A stretch of 64,000 bases of DNA from Immundisolibacterales bacterium (GTDB lineage: Bacteria; Pseudomonadota; Gammaproteobacteria; HK1), in contig JAPOPW010000030.1 in the NCBI GenBank assembly GCA_026712715.1, positions 62,001 to 126,000 of the forward strand, given 5' to 3'. Shown in pieces: positions 52,684 to 63,969 of this stretch. The first letter of the stretch is position 1. Each line of letters starts with the position of its first letter. The position numbers and the translations under genes were made by a program. The notes below the pieces were generated by a model. The model had not been told where the DNA came from. It saw only the letters and a list, made by a program, of their open reading frames with translations, and made no database searches.

Positions 52684-54509
52684 GCGACCCCCCTGTCGAA
52701 CCTGCGGGCGATGCCCTCGCGACGGGCGCGGACCGCCCCGCGCTGCCCGCCGCGCCCATCGCGCGCCTTTCGCCGGAAGTGGCGAGCCGGCTTGCGGCCG
52801 GAGAAGTCGTCGAGCGCCCGGCATCGGTGATCAAGGAGCTCCTCGAGAACAGTCTGGATGCGGGGGCGAGCTCGGTGACGATCGAGCTCGAGGCGGGCGG
52901 GGCGCGCACCGTGCAGGTAGCCGACGACGGGGGCGGGATCCGGCGCGAGGACCTCGCCCTTGCGCTCGAGCGCCACACGACGAGCAAGATCGAGTCCGCG
53001 GAAGATCTCTTCCGGATCGCGAGCCTCGGGTTCCGGGGGGAGGCGCTCGCCAGCATCGCCGCGGTGTCCAGGCTCTCCATCACGACCCGCGCGGGTGACG
53101 AGGCGTCCGGCTGGCGGATCCGGGGGGATGGTGACGGTCCGGAGCCCGTCCGCCATCCGCTCGGGACCACCGTCGAGGTCCGGGACCTCTTCTACAACGT
53201 CCCGGCGCGGCGGCGGTTCCTGCGCACGGAGCGTACCGAGCTCCAGCATGCGCTCGAGACGGTCCGCCGGCTCGCTCTCGCCCGCCCCGACGTCTCGTTC
53301 AGCCTGCGCCACGAGGGGCGTACCGTCTTTCGGACGAGGCGCGGCGCGCAACGCGCCGACGAGGTCGTGGGACGCGGCTTCACCGTGGCGGCGGCCCCGG
53401 TTGACGCGACGGCGGACGGGATGCACCTGCGCGGCTGGATCGGCACGGGGAGCTCGTCCCGGCAGTACTTCTTCCTCAACGGACGCACGGTCCGGGACCG
53501 CGCGCTCGGGCACGCGATGCGGATCGCGCTGGAGGGCCGGTTCCCCGCGGGGCGCGACGCGGTCTGCGTCCTGTTCCTCGCCATGGACCCGGCCCAGGTG
53601 GACGTCAATGTCCACCCCGGCAAGCACGAGGTCCGGTTCCGGGAGCCGCGGGCCGTGCACGACTTCCTCGTGACCGGAATCCGGCACGCGCTCGGCGGCG
53701 GGTTCTCGGGGCTCGGGGTGCGGGAGACGGAGGCGCCCGGGGACGGCCGCTCCGCCCCCCGGGAGCCGCCGGACGGACTGTTCGGAGCGACCCCGGGTGC
53801 GGGCGGGCGCCCCCCGGGAGAGTCCCCGAGGGAAGAGTCGCCGCAGGAACCGCCGGCCGCGCGGGGCGCCGCGACCCCGGGCGATGCCCCCGAAGACGCG
53901 CGGGAGGCGGCCGGCCGCCTCGATGCCGAGCGCCACCCGCGGGCGACCTCCCGACCCCCGGCGCCGGGACGGGCGGCGGGCCGCCTGCCGCGGGCGGAGC
54001 CCCCGGTGTACGGTTGGATTGCCGATCGCTACGCGGTCGCCGGCCTCGCGGGCCGGGTTCTCGTCATCGACGTCCCGCGCGCGCTCGAGCTCGCGGTTCG
54101 CGCGGCCTGCGCCGGCGCGAGCGAGACGCGCCCGATGCCCTCCATTCCGCTGCTCGTCCCGGCCCGGGTCAAGGTCGCGGCGGCGCGGCTGGACGGCTTC
54201 GAGCCCGGCTCGGTGGAGCGGTACGGCATCGCCGTTCGCCGGGTCGGACCGGACCTCGCGAGCATTCTCGAGGTCCCGCGGGAGCTTCGCTACTGCGACC
54301 CGGGTACGCTCGCGCGCGCCGTCATCGAGGCAGGCGAGGGGGCCGTCGCGGCCGCCCTCGGTCGCGCGGCGTCGAGCGCGCTTCCGGCCGAGCCGGCCGA
54401 ACGCGACGTCCTGGTCCGCGAGCTCCTCGCCCGGCCGGAGGCGGGGCTCGCGCCCGCCGTGGCGCGCGAGCTCGACGACCGGGCGGTCGCGGGACTCTTC
54501 TCCCGGTGA
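52680..54509 (+). CDS. mutL: DNA mismatch repair protein MutL
   Basis: A 609-residue MutL. The GHKL ATPase domain has the catalytic Glu53 and Asn57 (IKELLENSLDAGAS), DDGGGIRREDL, TTSKI and FRGEALASIA, and VNVHPGKHEVRF ends the domain. A Pro/Arg/Ala-rich linker of about 100 residues leads to the C-terminal dimerisation domain. The metal-binding DQHAxxE motif of endonuclease-active MutL is absent (the matching place reads LVIDVPRALEL), as in E. coli-type MutL, which works with MutH. It overlaps rlmD and miaA by four bases each. Confidence 0.94.
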   Translation: MSDPPVEPAGDALATGADRPALPAAPIARLSPEVASRLAAGEVVERPASVIKELLENSLDAGASSVTIELEAGGARTVQVADDGGGIRREDLALALERHTTSKIESAEDLFRIASLGFRGEALASIAAVSRLSITTRAGDEASGWRIRGDGDGPEPVRHPLGTTVEVRDLFYNVPARRRFLRTERTELQHALETVRRLALARPDVSFSLRHEGRTVFRTRRGAQRADEVVGRGFTVAAAPVDATADGMHLRGWIGTGSSSRQYFFLNGRTVRDRALGHAMRIALEGRFPAGRDAVCVLFLAMDPAQVDVNVHPGKHEVRFREPRAVHDFLVTGIRHALGGGFSGLGVRETEAPGDGRSAPREPPDGLFGATPGAGGRPPGESPREESPQEPPAARGAATPGDAPEDAREAAGRLDAERHPRATSRPPAPGRAAGRLPRAEPPVYGWIADRYAVAGLAGRVLVIDVPRALELAVRAACAGASETRPMPSIPLLVPARVKVAAARLDGFEPGSVERYGIAVRRVGPDLASILEVPRELRYCDPGTLARAVIEAGEGAVAAALGRAASSALPAEPAERDVLVRELLARPEAGLAPAVARELDDRAVAGLFSR

Positions 54510-55498
54510 CCCCGATCGTTTTCCTGATGGGCCCGACCGCCGCCGGCAAGACCGACCTCGCGGTGCGGCTCGTCGCGCGGCTGCCGGCCGACATCGTGAG
54601 CGTGGACTCCGCCATGGTCTACCGGGGCATGGACGTCGGGACGGGCAAGCCGCCGCCCGCCCTCCTCGCCCGGGCCCCGCACCGGTTGATCGACATCCGC
54701 GAGGTGACCGACCCCTACTCGGCCGGGGATTTCCGGCGCGACGCGATGCGGGAGATCGAGGCGATTCGCGCCCGCGGACGGATCCCCCTCCTGGTCGGCG
54801 GCACGTTCCTGTACTTCCGGGCCCTCGAACGAGGCATCGCGCCCCTGCCGCGTGCCGATCCGGCCGTGCGGACACGGCTCGCGGGCGAAGGCGAGCGCCG
54901 TGGCTGGCCGGCGCTCCACGCCCGTCTCGCGGCTGTCGATCCGTTGTCGTCTCGCCGGATCCATCCCAACGATGCGCAACGCATCCAGCGGGCGCTCGAG
55001 GTATTCGAGGTCTCGGGGCGGCCCTTGAGCGAGTGGCACGGCACCGAGCCGGCTTCCGGCGCCCTGGAAGGACCGGTCGTGCGACTCGCCCTGGCGCCCG
55101 CCGATCGGGCGGAGCTCCACCGGGCGATCCGGACTCGCTTCCGGGCGATGGTCGAACGCGGCCTCGTGGAGGAGGTGCGGGGACTCGCCGGACGTCCGGG
55201 GGTCGGGCCGCACCTGCCCTCGATGCGCGCCGTTGGGTACCGGCAGGTCTGGGATCACCTGGACGGCCGAACGGACCATGCGGCGATGGTGGAGCGGGCG
55301 GTCGCGGCGACCCGGCAGCTCGCCCGCCGCCAGCTCACCTGGCTGCGCTCGCTGTCCGGGGTCCGGTGGATCGATTCCACCGGAAACGCCGAGGCGAAGG
55401 CGCTTGACAGCGTATTGTGCAGCCCAATGAAAGAACCCTCTACCCTCCGCGATAGCCTACAATGGACGGCCAGTCGCCTTTCGGAGAAAATGGAGTGA
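54506..55498 (+). CDS. miaA: tRNA dimethylallyltransferase MiaA
   Basis: A 330-residue enzyme that prenylates adenosine 37 of tRNAs reading U-starting codons. It has [34 protein letters not shown] (core [13 protein letters not shown]), [11 protein letters not shown] and [13 protein letters not shown]. The GTG at 54506 overlaps the mutL stop. The last 30 residues, after the point where MiaA usually ends, are unconserved and overlap the upstream control region of hfq; the stop overlaps the hfq start codon (GTGA). Confidence 0.95.
   Translation: MTPIVFLMGPTAAGKTDLAVRLVARLPADIVSVDSAMVYRGMDVGTGKPPPALLARAPHRLIDIREVTDPYSAGDFRRDAMREIEAIRARGRIPLLVGGTFLYFRALERGIAPLPRADPAVRTRLAGEGERRGWPALHARLAAVDPLSSRRIHPNDAQRIQRALEVFEVSGRPLSEWHGTEPASGALEGPVVRLALAPADRAELHRAIRTRFRAMVERGLVEEVRGLAGRPGVGPHLPSMRAVGYRQVWDHLDGRTDHAAMVERAVAATRQLARRQLTWLRSLSGVRWIDSTGNAEAKALDSVLCSPMKEPSTLRDSLQWTASRLSEKME
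55403..55429 (+). promoter_or_regulatory. candidate heat-shock (sigma-32) promoter of hfq
   Basis: CTTGACA (55403-55409), 13 bases, then CCCAATG (55423-55429) closely follow the sigma-32 pattern CTTGAAA-N13-15-CCCCAT. The site is inside the 3' end of miaA, 66 bases before the hfq start. E. coli hfq also has heat-shock promoters at and inside miaA. Confidence 0.45.
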
Positions 55499-55734
55499 AC
55501 GAAGGTCGTCCCCTGCAGGAACCGTTCCTGAATGCGTTGCGTCTGGAGAGCGTGCCGGTATCCATCTTCCTCATCAACGGCATCAAGCTGCAGGGCACCA
55601 TCGAATCGTTCGATCGCTTCGCGGTCCTGCTCAAGAATTCGGTGAGCCAGATGATCTACAAGCACGCGATCTCCTCCATCGTGCCGGCGCGGAACGTGCA
55701 GATCGTCGAGAGCTCCGAGGAGCCGGCTTCATAA
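55495..55734 (+). CDS. hfq: RNA chaperone Hfq
   Basis: A 79-residue Sm-like hexameric protein that pairs small RNAs with mRNAs. Nearly invariant blocks are [31 protein letters not shown] (core [13 protein letters not shown]) and the Sm2 motif [10 protein letters not shown]. The GTG at 55495 follows CGGAGA at 55481-55486 and gives the standard N terminus; an ATG at 55462 would add 11 residues. The C-terminal tail is short, ending soon after the Sm fold. Confidence 0.95.
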   Translation: MNEGRPLQEPFLNALRLESVPVSIFLINGIKLQGTIESFDRFAVLLKNSVSQMIYKHAISSIVPARNVQIVESSEEPAS

Positions 55735-55798
55735 CGCCGGCCACGAAGCGCGAGTTCTTCCCCCGGCGGGAGCTTCGGCCGGGCGCGCGCGGCCGGTC

Positions 55799-57163
55799 AT
55801 GAAGAGCGGGATCGCGGACCTTTTCGAACGGCCGTCGTCCGGGACCCGGGCGCTCCTCGTGCATGCGGGAGCGCGGGGAGAGGATCCGGAACGCGAGGTG
55901 GAGGAGTTCGTCGAGCTCGTCCGCGCGACGGGGGCGGAGCCGGCGGAGCTGGTGACCGCCGCCGTGCGCCGCCGCGACCCGCGGTACTTCGTCGGCGCCG
56001 GAAAGGCCGAGGAGCTGCGGGGTCACGTGGAGGCGGGCGCGATCGAGCTCGCCATCTTCAACCATCGCCTGACCCCCGCCCAGGAGCGCAACCTCGAAGC
56101 GCTGCTGAAGTGCCGGGTGCTGGACCGGATCGGCCTCATCCTCGACATCTTCGCCCAGCGCGCGACCTCGTTCGAAGGCCGGCTGCAGGTCGAGCTCGCC
56201 CAGCTCCGCCACCTGTCGACCCGGCTCGTGCGTGGCTGGACCCACCTCGAGCGGCAGCGTGGGGGCATCGGTCTTCGCGGTCCGGGCGAGACCCAGCTCG
56301 AGACCGACCGGCGCCTCGTCGGCAAGCGTATCGAGCGGATCGGCCGGCAGCTCGACGCCGTTCAGCGCCGCCGGGAGGTCAACCGCCGTCCCCGCCGTCG
56401 CTCCGGCGTCCCGGTGGTGTCGCTCGTCGGTTACACGAATGCCGGAAAGTCTACCCTCTTCAATCGGTTGACGGGCGCGGGAGTGCATGCGGCGGACCAG
56501 CTCTTCGCGACCCTCGACCCGACCCTGCGGCGAATGCCCCTTCCGGCCGGAAGCCACCTGGTGCTCGTGGATACGGTCGGCTTCGTGGGAGACCTGCCGC
56601 ACGAGCTGGTCGCCGCGTTTCGCGCGACCCTCGAGGAGACCCGGCAGGCGGACCTGCTGCTGCACGTGATCGATGCGAGCGGCCCGGACGGGCTCGAGCG
56701 GGCCGCGCGGGTGAACGAGGTGCTGTCCGGGATCGACGCCGGGGACCTCCCCCAGGTCGAGGTCATGAACAAGGTCGACCGGCGCGCCGGCCCGACCCCC
56801 GGCATCGAACGGGACGACGCCGGCGTGGTGCGCCGCGTGTGGGTCTCCGCGCGTACCGGCGCGGGCATCGAGGCCCTGGCCGCCGCCCTCGGGGAGCGCT
56901 TCGAGGCGGCCGCGAGGAGCCGCGAGCTGCACCTGCCGCCCGGGAGCGGCCGGCTGCGCGCGCGTCTCTACTCGCTGGGGGCGGTGCTCGGCGAGCGCCC
57001 TCGGGACGACGGAGGCTCGGTCGTCGAAGTCCGCATCGCGGATCGGGACCTCGTTCGCCTGGAGGCCGAGGCGAACGCCGGGCGCCCGTGCGAGGAGGCG
57101 GGGGCCGCGGGCCGGCGCCGCCGCGGGCGGATCCCGCGCCGGCCACGGGTCCGAGTTTCCTGA
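55799..57163 (+). CDS. hflX: ribosome-associated GTPase HflX
   Basis: A 454-residue GTPase that rescues or splits stressed ribosomes. The N-terminal HflX domain has FVGAGKAEEL and NHRLTPAQERNLE, then the coiled-coil/glycine part IGLRGPGETQLETDRRL. The G domain shows GYTNAGKSTLFN (G1), DTVGFVGDLPHELVAAF (G3), NKVD (G4) and SARTGAG (G5). The C-terminal domain ends in a basic tail. It lies in its usual place between hfq and hflK. Confidence 0.95.
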   Translation: MKSGIADLFERPSSGTRALLVHAGARGEDPEREVEEFVELVRATGAEPAELVTAAVRRRDPRYFVGAGKAEELRGHVEAGAIELAIFNHRLTPAQERNLEALLKCRVLDRIGLILDIFAQRATSFEGRLQVELAQLRHLSTRLVRGWTHLERQRGGIGLRGPGETQLETDRRLVGKRIERIGRQLDAVQRRREVNRRPRRRSGVPVVSLVGYTNAGKSTLFNRLTGAGVHAADQLFATLDPTLRRMPLPAGSHLVLVDTVGFVGDLPHELVAAFRATLEETRQADLLLHVIDASGPDGLERAARVNEVLSGIDAGDLPQVEVMNKVDRRAGPTPGIERDDAGVVRRVWVSARTGAGIEALAAALGERFEAAARSRELHLPPGSGRLRARLYSLGAVLGERPRDDGGSVVEVRIADRDLVRLEAEANAGRPCEEAGAAGRRRRGRIPRRPRVRVS

Positions 57164-57333
57164 CGAGGGGCGGAACCCGCGCCGGGAGCCGCCCGCCGCC
57201 GCCGCGGGTCGTCGCCCGTTCGCGAATTGCGGCGCACGTGCCGGTGGCTTTCCGGGACGGGCACAGGCAGAATTGCTCCTTTCGCGGCTTCGCTGCGGAA
57301 TGTCCGCGAGCCGGCAGGAAAGGGCAGCATTCA

Positions 57334-58560
57334 ATGGCGTGGAATCAACCGGACGGCAACGGCGGCGGCCGCGACCGTGACCCGTGGGGGAATCGCGGAG
57401 GGAAGCAGTCGGGGCCGCCGGATCTCGATGAGCTTCTCGGCAACCTGCAGCGCCGCCTGCAGGGACTCTTCCGCGGTGGCGGCAGCGGAAGCGGCGGCGG
57501 CCGGACCGGCGGCGGCGGCGGCGGCGGAAAGGGACTTCGTTCGCTCGGCACCCGCGGTCTTGGCATCATCGTCGCCCTCGTCGTCGTCGGCTGGGGGCTC
57601 GCCGGAATCTACATCGTCGAGCCGGCCGAGGAAGGGGTGGTCCTTCGCTTCGGCCGCTATCTCGAGACCACCGGCTCCGGACCTCACTGGGTGCCGTACC
57701 TGATCGACACGGTGGAGAAGGTCAACGTGGAGGAGATCCGGCGCGCCGAGATCGGATACCGCAGCGACGGAGGCGAACGGCCCGTTCCCCCCGAATCGCT
57801 GATGCTGACCCGCGACGAGAACATCGTCGACGTCCAGTTCGCGGTGCACTACCGCATCAAGGACGCGCGCAACTACCGGTTCCGGGTGCGCGACCCCGAC
57901 CTGACCCTCCGCCAGGCGACGGAGAGCGCCATCCGCGAGGTGGTGGGCCGCAACATCATGGACTTCGTGCTGACAGACGGACGGGCGGTCGTCGCGGAGC
58001 AGGTCCGCGAGCTGACCCAGGATATCCTCGATCGCTACGAGACCGGCCTGCTGGTGACGAGCGTCAACATGCAAAGAGCGCAGCCGCCCAACCAGGTGCG
58101 CGACGCCTTCTCCGACGCCGTAAAGGCGCGCGAGGACGAGGAGCGGTACAAGAACGAGGCGCGAGCCTATGCGGCGGAGATCCTGCCGCGGGCGCGCGGC
58201 GAGGCGAACGCCATGCTCGAGCGGTCCGAGGGTTACAAGCAGCGGGTGATCAACGAGGCGCAGGGCGACGCGTCCCGGTTCACCAGCGTCCTCACCGAGT
58301 ACAGCAAGTCGCCCGAAGTGACGCGCCAGCGGCTCTATATCGATGCCATGGAGGACGTTCTCAGCAACTCGACGAAGGTCCTGCTCGACGTCGAGGGCGG
58401 CAACAACCTGTTGTACGTTCCACTGGACAAGCTGCTTACCGGCGTAACCGGAGATCGGAGCGCGGACGATTCGGCTTCGTCGTTCGACAGCTCCGGGTCG
58501 GGGACCGGCGGCACGTCTTCAGGGCAGACGGCCAGGAGCCGGGGGAGGTCGCGGCAGTGA
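57334..58560 (+). CDS. hflK: FtsH protease modulator HflK
   Basis: A 408-residue band-7/SPFH protein. The N-terminal third is Gly-rich (MAWNQPDGNGGG, PPDLDELLGNLQRRL and a poly-Gly run), followed by one membrane helix (LGIIVALVVVGWGLAGIYIV, just within twenty residues) and the SPFH domain (EEGVVLRFGRYLETTGSGPHW). A long coiled coil covers about residues 265-335. The complex HflKC surrounds FtsH in the inner membrane. The ATG at 57334 follows AGGAAAGGG. Its stop overlaps the hflC GTG. Confidence 0.94.
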   Translation: MAWNQPDGNGGGRDRDPWGNRGGKQSGPPDLDELLGNLQRRLQGLFRGGGSGSGGGRTGGGGGGGKGLRSLGTRGLGIIVALVVVGWGLAGIYIVEPAEEGVVLRFGRYLETTGSGPHWVPYLIDTVEKVNVEEIRRAEIGYRSDGGERPVPPESLMLTRDENIVDVQFAVHYRIKDARNYRFRVRDPDLTLRQATESAIREVVGRNIMDFVLTDGRAVVAEQVRELTQDILDRYETGLLVTSVNMQRAQPPNQVRDAFSDAVKAREDEERYKNEARAYAAEILPRARGEANAMLERSEGYKQRVINEAQGDASRFTSVLTEYSKSPEVTRQRLYIDAMEDVLSNSTKVLLDVEGGNNLLYVPLDKLLTGVTGDRSADDSASSFDSSGSGTGGTSSGQTARSRGRSRQ

Positions 58561-59444
58561 GCGCTCGCATCGGAATCGTAATCCTCGTCGTCGCGTTGAT
58601 CGTCGCGAGCTTCTCGGTGTTCGTGGTCAACGAGCGCGAGCGCGCAATCCTGTTCCAGCTCGGGAAGATCGTGCGCGACGACTACCGCCCGGGGCTCCAC
58701 TTCAAGATGCCGTTCTTCCAGGACGTGCGCAAGTTCGACGCGCGCATCCAGACCCTGGATACCGCCCCGGAGCTCTATCTCACCAAGGAGAAGAAGAACG
58801 TCAACGTCGATTCCTACGTCAAGTGGCGGATCTCGGACGTCCAGCGGTTCTTCATCGCGACCGGCGGCAGCCCGCGCCCCGGCGCGGCCCGCCTCCACGC
58901 CCTCAACCAGACCGACCTCAAGGAAGCGTTCGGGCGGCGCACGATCCCCGAGGTGGTGGCCGAGGATCGGGCCGAGATCATGACCGAGCTCACCATTTCG
59001 CTCAACGAGAAGGCCGTGGGCCTCGGAATGGAGGTCATCGACGTTCGGATCAAGCGCATCGATCTCGAGGATGCGGTCAGCAACTCGGTGTACCAGCGCA
59101 TGGCCGCGGAACGCAAGGAGGTCGCGAAGGACCGCCGGTCCCGGGGCGAGGAGGAGGCGAAGAAGATCCGGGCGGTGGCCGAGCGCGAGCGCGAGGTGCT
59201 TCTCGCCGAGGCCACCCGGGAGGCGGAGCGGACACGCGGGGAAGGCGACGGCACGGCGACGGAGATCTACGCCGGCGCGTACAACGCCGATCCGGAGTTC
59301 TACCGCTTCTACCGCAGCCTCAATGCCTATACCGGAGCCTTTCGCAACAAGTCCGACGTGATACTCCTGCATCCCGGCTCGGAATTCTGGGACGTCTTCA
59401 ACGACCCCGGGGGTCCCGGCGCGGCGCGCGGCGGCGATCGCTAG
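58557..59444 (+). CDS. hflC: FtsH protease modulator HflC
   Basis: A 295-residue partner of HflK. A single N-terminal helix (IGIVILVVALIVASFSVFVV, twenty residues) precedes the SPFH domain with NERERAILFQLGKI, PGLHFKMPF and YVKWRISD. The coiled coil holds RSRGEEEAKKIRAVAERERE, and the C-terminal YRSLNAYTGAF segment is HflC-specific. The GTG at 58557 overlaps the hflK stop. Confidence 0.95.
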   Translation: MSARIGIVILVVALIVASFSVFVVNERERAILFQLGKIVRDDYRPGLHFKMPFFQDVRKFDARIQTLDTAPELYLTKEKKNVNVDSYVKWRISDVQRFFIATGGSPRPGAARLHALNQTDLKEAFGRRTIPEVVAEDRAEIMTELTISLNEKAVGLGMEVIDVRIKRIDLEDAVSNSVYQRMAAERKEVAKDRRSRGEEEAKKIRAVAEREREVLLAEATREAERTRGEGDGTATEIYAGAYNADPEFYRFYRSLNAYTGAFRNKSDVILLHPGSEFWDVFNDPGGPGAARGGDR

Positions 59445-59450
59445 GCCAAG

Positions 59451-59636
59451 ATGTGGGGCGATCTGCTCGCGGCGGTCGCGCTCCTGCTCGTCCTCGAAGG
59501 CATCATGCCCTTCCTCAGCCCGTCTTCGGTCCGCCGCCTGCTTGCGCGCCTGGATGAGCTCGGCGACAACGCGCTCAGGCTCGGAGGGCTCGCGAGCATG
59601 GTGGCGGGGGTCGTCCTTCTCTACCTGAGCCGCTGA
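59451..59636 (+). CDS. small membrane protein YjeT (DUF2065)
   Basis: A 61-residue protein with two hydrophobic helices (LLAAVALLLVLEGIMPFL and ASMVAGVVLLYL) and the conserved LEGIMPFLSP block of DUF2065. The family sits right after hflC across gammaproteobacteria, which confirms it as a real gene in spite of its size. Its function is unknown. It lies six bases after hflC and three before hisZ. Confidence 0.85.
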   Translation: MWGDLLAAVALLLVLEGIMPFLSPSSVRRLLARLDELGDNALRLGGLASMVAGVVLLYLSR

Positions 59637-59639
59637 TCG

Positions 59640-62127
<2,488 letters not shown>

Positions 62128-62155
62128 CCCGCTCCGGCGCCACCGCAGTGCGGTA

Positions 62156-63160
62156 CTACTCGCCCGTCAGAGTCGCGATCATCAGCGCCTTGATGGTGTG
62201 CATCCGGTTCTCGGCCTGATCGAAGACGATGGAAGCGTCGGAATCGAACACTTCGTCGGTGACCTCCATCGCGTCGAGGCCGAAGCGTTCATGAATGTCG
62301 CGCCCGACGGCAGTCTCGAGGTCGTGAAATGCCGGAAGGCAGTGCAGGAAGCGGGTTCGTGGGTTCCCCGTCGCGGCCATCACGGATCGGTTCACCTGGT
62401 AGGGCCGCAGCTGTTCGATGCGCTCCGCCCAGATCTTCTCCGGCTCGCCGAGGGACACCCACACGTCGGTATAGACGAAGTCACAGCCCGCGACCGCATC
62501 CGCGATCCCCTCGTCCACCGACACCCGCCCGCCCGCGGCCGCGGCGGCCGCTTCGGCCTCCGCCCGGTTGGACGGCCCGGGCCAGCACGCGCGCGGGGCC
62601 GCGACCCTGACGTCCATGCCCATCGTGGCCGCGGCCATCACCAGGGAGGCGGCGGTGTTGTTCGATGCGTCACCAAGGAATGCGAGGCGAACGCCCGCGA
62701 GGTCCCCGGAGCCGTGCTCGCGCATCGTCATGAGATCGGCGAGCGCCTGCGTCGGGTGGTGCTCGTCGGTGAGGCCGTTCCACACCGGAACCCCCGAGTG
62801 AAGGGCAAGCTCCTGCACGGATCGGTGGGCGTGACCCCGGTACTCGATGCCGTCATAGAGCCGGCCGAGCACCCGGGCCGTGTCGCGCATCGATTCCTTC
62901 GCGCCGAGATGGGTGCCGGAGCTGTCGATATTGGTCGTGTGCGCCCCCTGATCCGCGGCCGCGACCTCGAATGCGCAGCGCGTGCGGGTGGAGCTCTTCT
63001 CGAAGATGAGCGCGATGTTGCGCCCCTCGAGACGCCGGTCTTCTGCTCCCGCGCGCTTCTCGCGCTTGAGCCGTTCGGAAAGATCGAGGACGTGCAGGAT
63101 CTCCGCCGGCGCGAAGTCGCCGATACGAAGGAGGCTGCGCCCCTGAAGGTTGACCCGCAT
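62156..63160 (-). CDS. argF: ornithine carbamoyltransferase
   Basis: A 334-residue OTCase that makes citrulline in arginine synthesis. The carbamoyl-phosphate site is EKSSTRTRCAFEVA, then HLGAKESMRDTARVLGRLYD (core KESMRDTARV), DEHHPTQALADLMT, and the ornithine/Cys loop FLHCLPAFHD. The ATG at 63160 and the AGGGAG ribosome-binding site at 63172-63177 lie inside repeat family 1 copy 3. The conserved protein begins within ten residues of the start, so the start is secure. Confidence 0.95.
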   Translation of the reverse strand: MRVNLQGRSLLRIGDFAPAEILHVLDLSERLKREKRAGAEDRRLEGRNIALIFEKSSTRTRCAFEVAAADQGAHTTNIDSSGTHLGAKESMRDTARVLGRLYDGIEYRGHAHRSVQELALHSGVPVWNGLTDEHHPTQALADLMTMREHGSGDLAGVRLAFLGDASNNTAASLVMAAATMGMDVRVAAPRACWPGPSNRAEAEAAAAAAGGRVSVDEGIADAVAGCDFVYTDVWVSLGEPEKIWAERIEQLRPYQVNRSVMAATGNPRTRFLHCLPAFHDLETAVGRDIHERFGLDAMEVTDEVFDSDASIVFDQAENRMHTIKALMIATLTGE

Positions 63161-63250
63161 GTTTCACCATTCTCCCTTTGCGGCCGCCGATTCACGCTCG
63201 GTGGCGGTCCGTGCTCCCTCGAGCCGCCGCGACGGCGCAGCACGAAGCCG
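63155..63250 (-). repeat. dispersed repeat family 1, copy 3 (overlapping the argF start)
   Basis: On the minus strand it reads GGCTCGAGGGAGCACGG, then AATCGGCGGCCGCAAAGGG, then GGTGAAACATGCGGGTCAACC at the end (twenty-one letters only if the first G is counted). These correspond block by block to copies 1 and 2. The ATG of argF is the ATG in this last block. The outer half seen in copies 1 and 2 is not clear here. Confidence 0.7.
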
Positions 63251-63433
63251 GGTGCCGAGGGCCGCTTGACGCGTGCCCGGCGAAGGTCCCGCTCCGCCGC
63301 TTCGGCGTATCGTCCCTCGCGGCGAAGTCCGGCGCGAAGGGCGCGTCGATGGACAAGGCGCTTTTGCGCGATGGCCGGGGCGCGCGATGTTTAGCACAGT
63401 TGCCGGGCGGCACCAAGGCCGGGCGGGTTATCG
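63251..63433. other. gap between argF upstream repeat and the PGPGW gene
   Basis: About 180 bases with no gene. It must hold the argF promoter on the minus strand and that of the PGPGW gene on the plus strand. Neither could be identified with confidence, and no ARG-box-like AT-rich palindrome was seen. Confidence 0.6.
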
Positions 63434-63877
63434 ATGATCGAGATTCTCGGCGCCGCCTGGTCGTGGAGCGAGGCCCACCAGTGGGTGGTCTGGGCGGTCG
63501 CGGCCGGCTCGCTCGGGAGTCTCGTGCTGTCCGTCGTGCTCGTGAGCATGGTCCTCATCCACCTACCCGCGGACCACTACTCGAAGCCGCGGGCCGCCCT
63601 CTTTGCACCGTCGAACGGCGGCGGACTGGTCTCGCTCCTTGCCGGCGGTGCGATGCTCGTCGTCCGCAACGTGCTCGGATGGATGTTCGTGCTGGCCGGC
63701 TTCGCGATGCTCGTGCTGCCGGGCCAGGGCCTTCTCTCGATACTCGCCGGGCTCGTCCTCATCGATTTTCCCGGCAAGCGGCGGTTCGAGCTCCGGCTGC
63801 TCGCGAGCCCGGTCGTGCGCGACGCGATGAACTGGCTGCGGCGCCGGGCCGGACGGCCGCCCTTCGACTTCACCTGA
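63434..63877 (+). CDS. PGPGW-family inner membrane protein
   Basis: A 147-residue protein with about three membrane helices: VVWAVAAGSLGSLVLSVVLV (residues 18-37), a segment around 66-80, and AGFAMLVLPGQGLLSILAGL. The last contains the LPGQG-x-LxIxxGLxLxDFPGK pattern of the PGPGW (putative transmembrane) family, and LIDFPGKRRFE follows it. The function is unknown. The start at ATG 63434 has only a weak ribosome-binding site. Confidence 0.78.
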   Translation: MIEILGAAWSWSEAHQWVVWAVAAGSLGSLVLSVVLVSMVLIHLPADHYSKPRAALFAPSNGGGLVSLLAGGAMLVVRNVLGWMFVLAGFAMLVLPGQGLLSILAGLVLIDFPGKRRFELRLLASPVVRDAMNWLRRRAGRPPFDFT

Positions 63878-63969
63878 TCGGCTTTACGAGACTTTACGTT
63901 GGCGCAGCATTCGAGCAAGCCGGGCGTCCCAAACTGGCCGCGCTTGGCAAACCTTGAGGAGATGGCTCG

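Noticed and set aside
62143-62156. Palindrome ACCGCAGTGCGGT between convergent purA and argF as a two-way terminator
   Set aside because: The usable stem is only five pairs and neither side has a T-tract. It is possible but not supported.
63920-63955. Sigma-54-like sequence (CTGGCC...TTGGCA) before the last gene
   Set aside because: The GG and GC elements are nine bases apart rather than the required ten.
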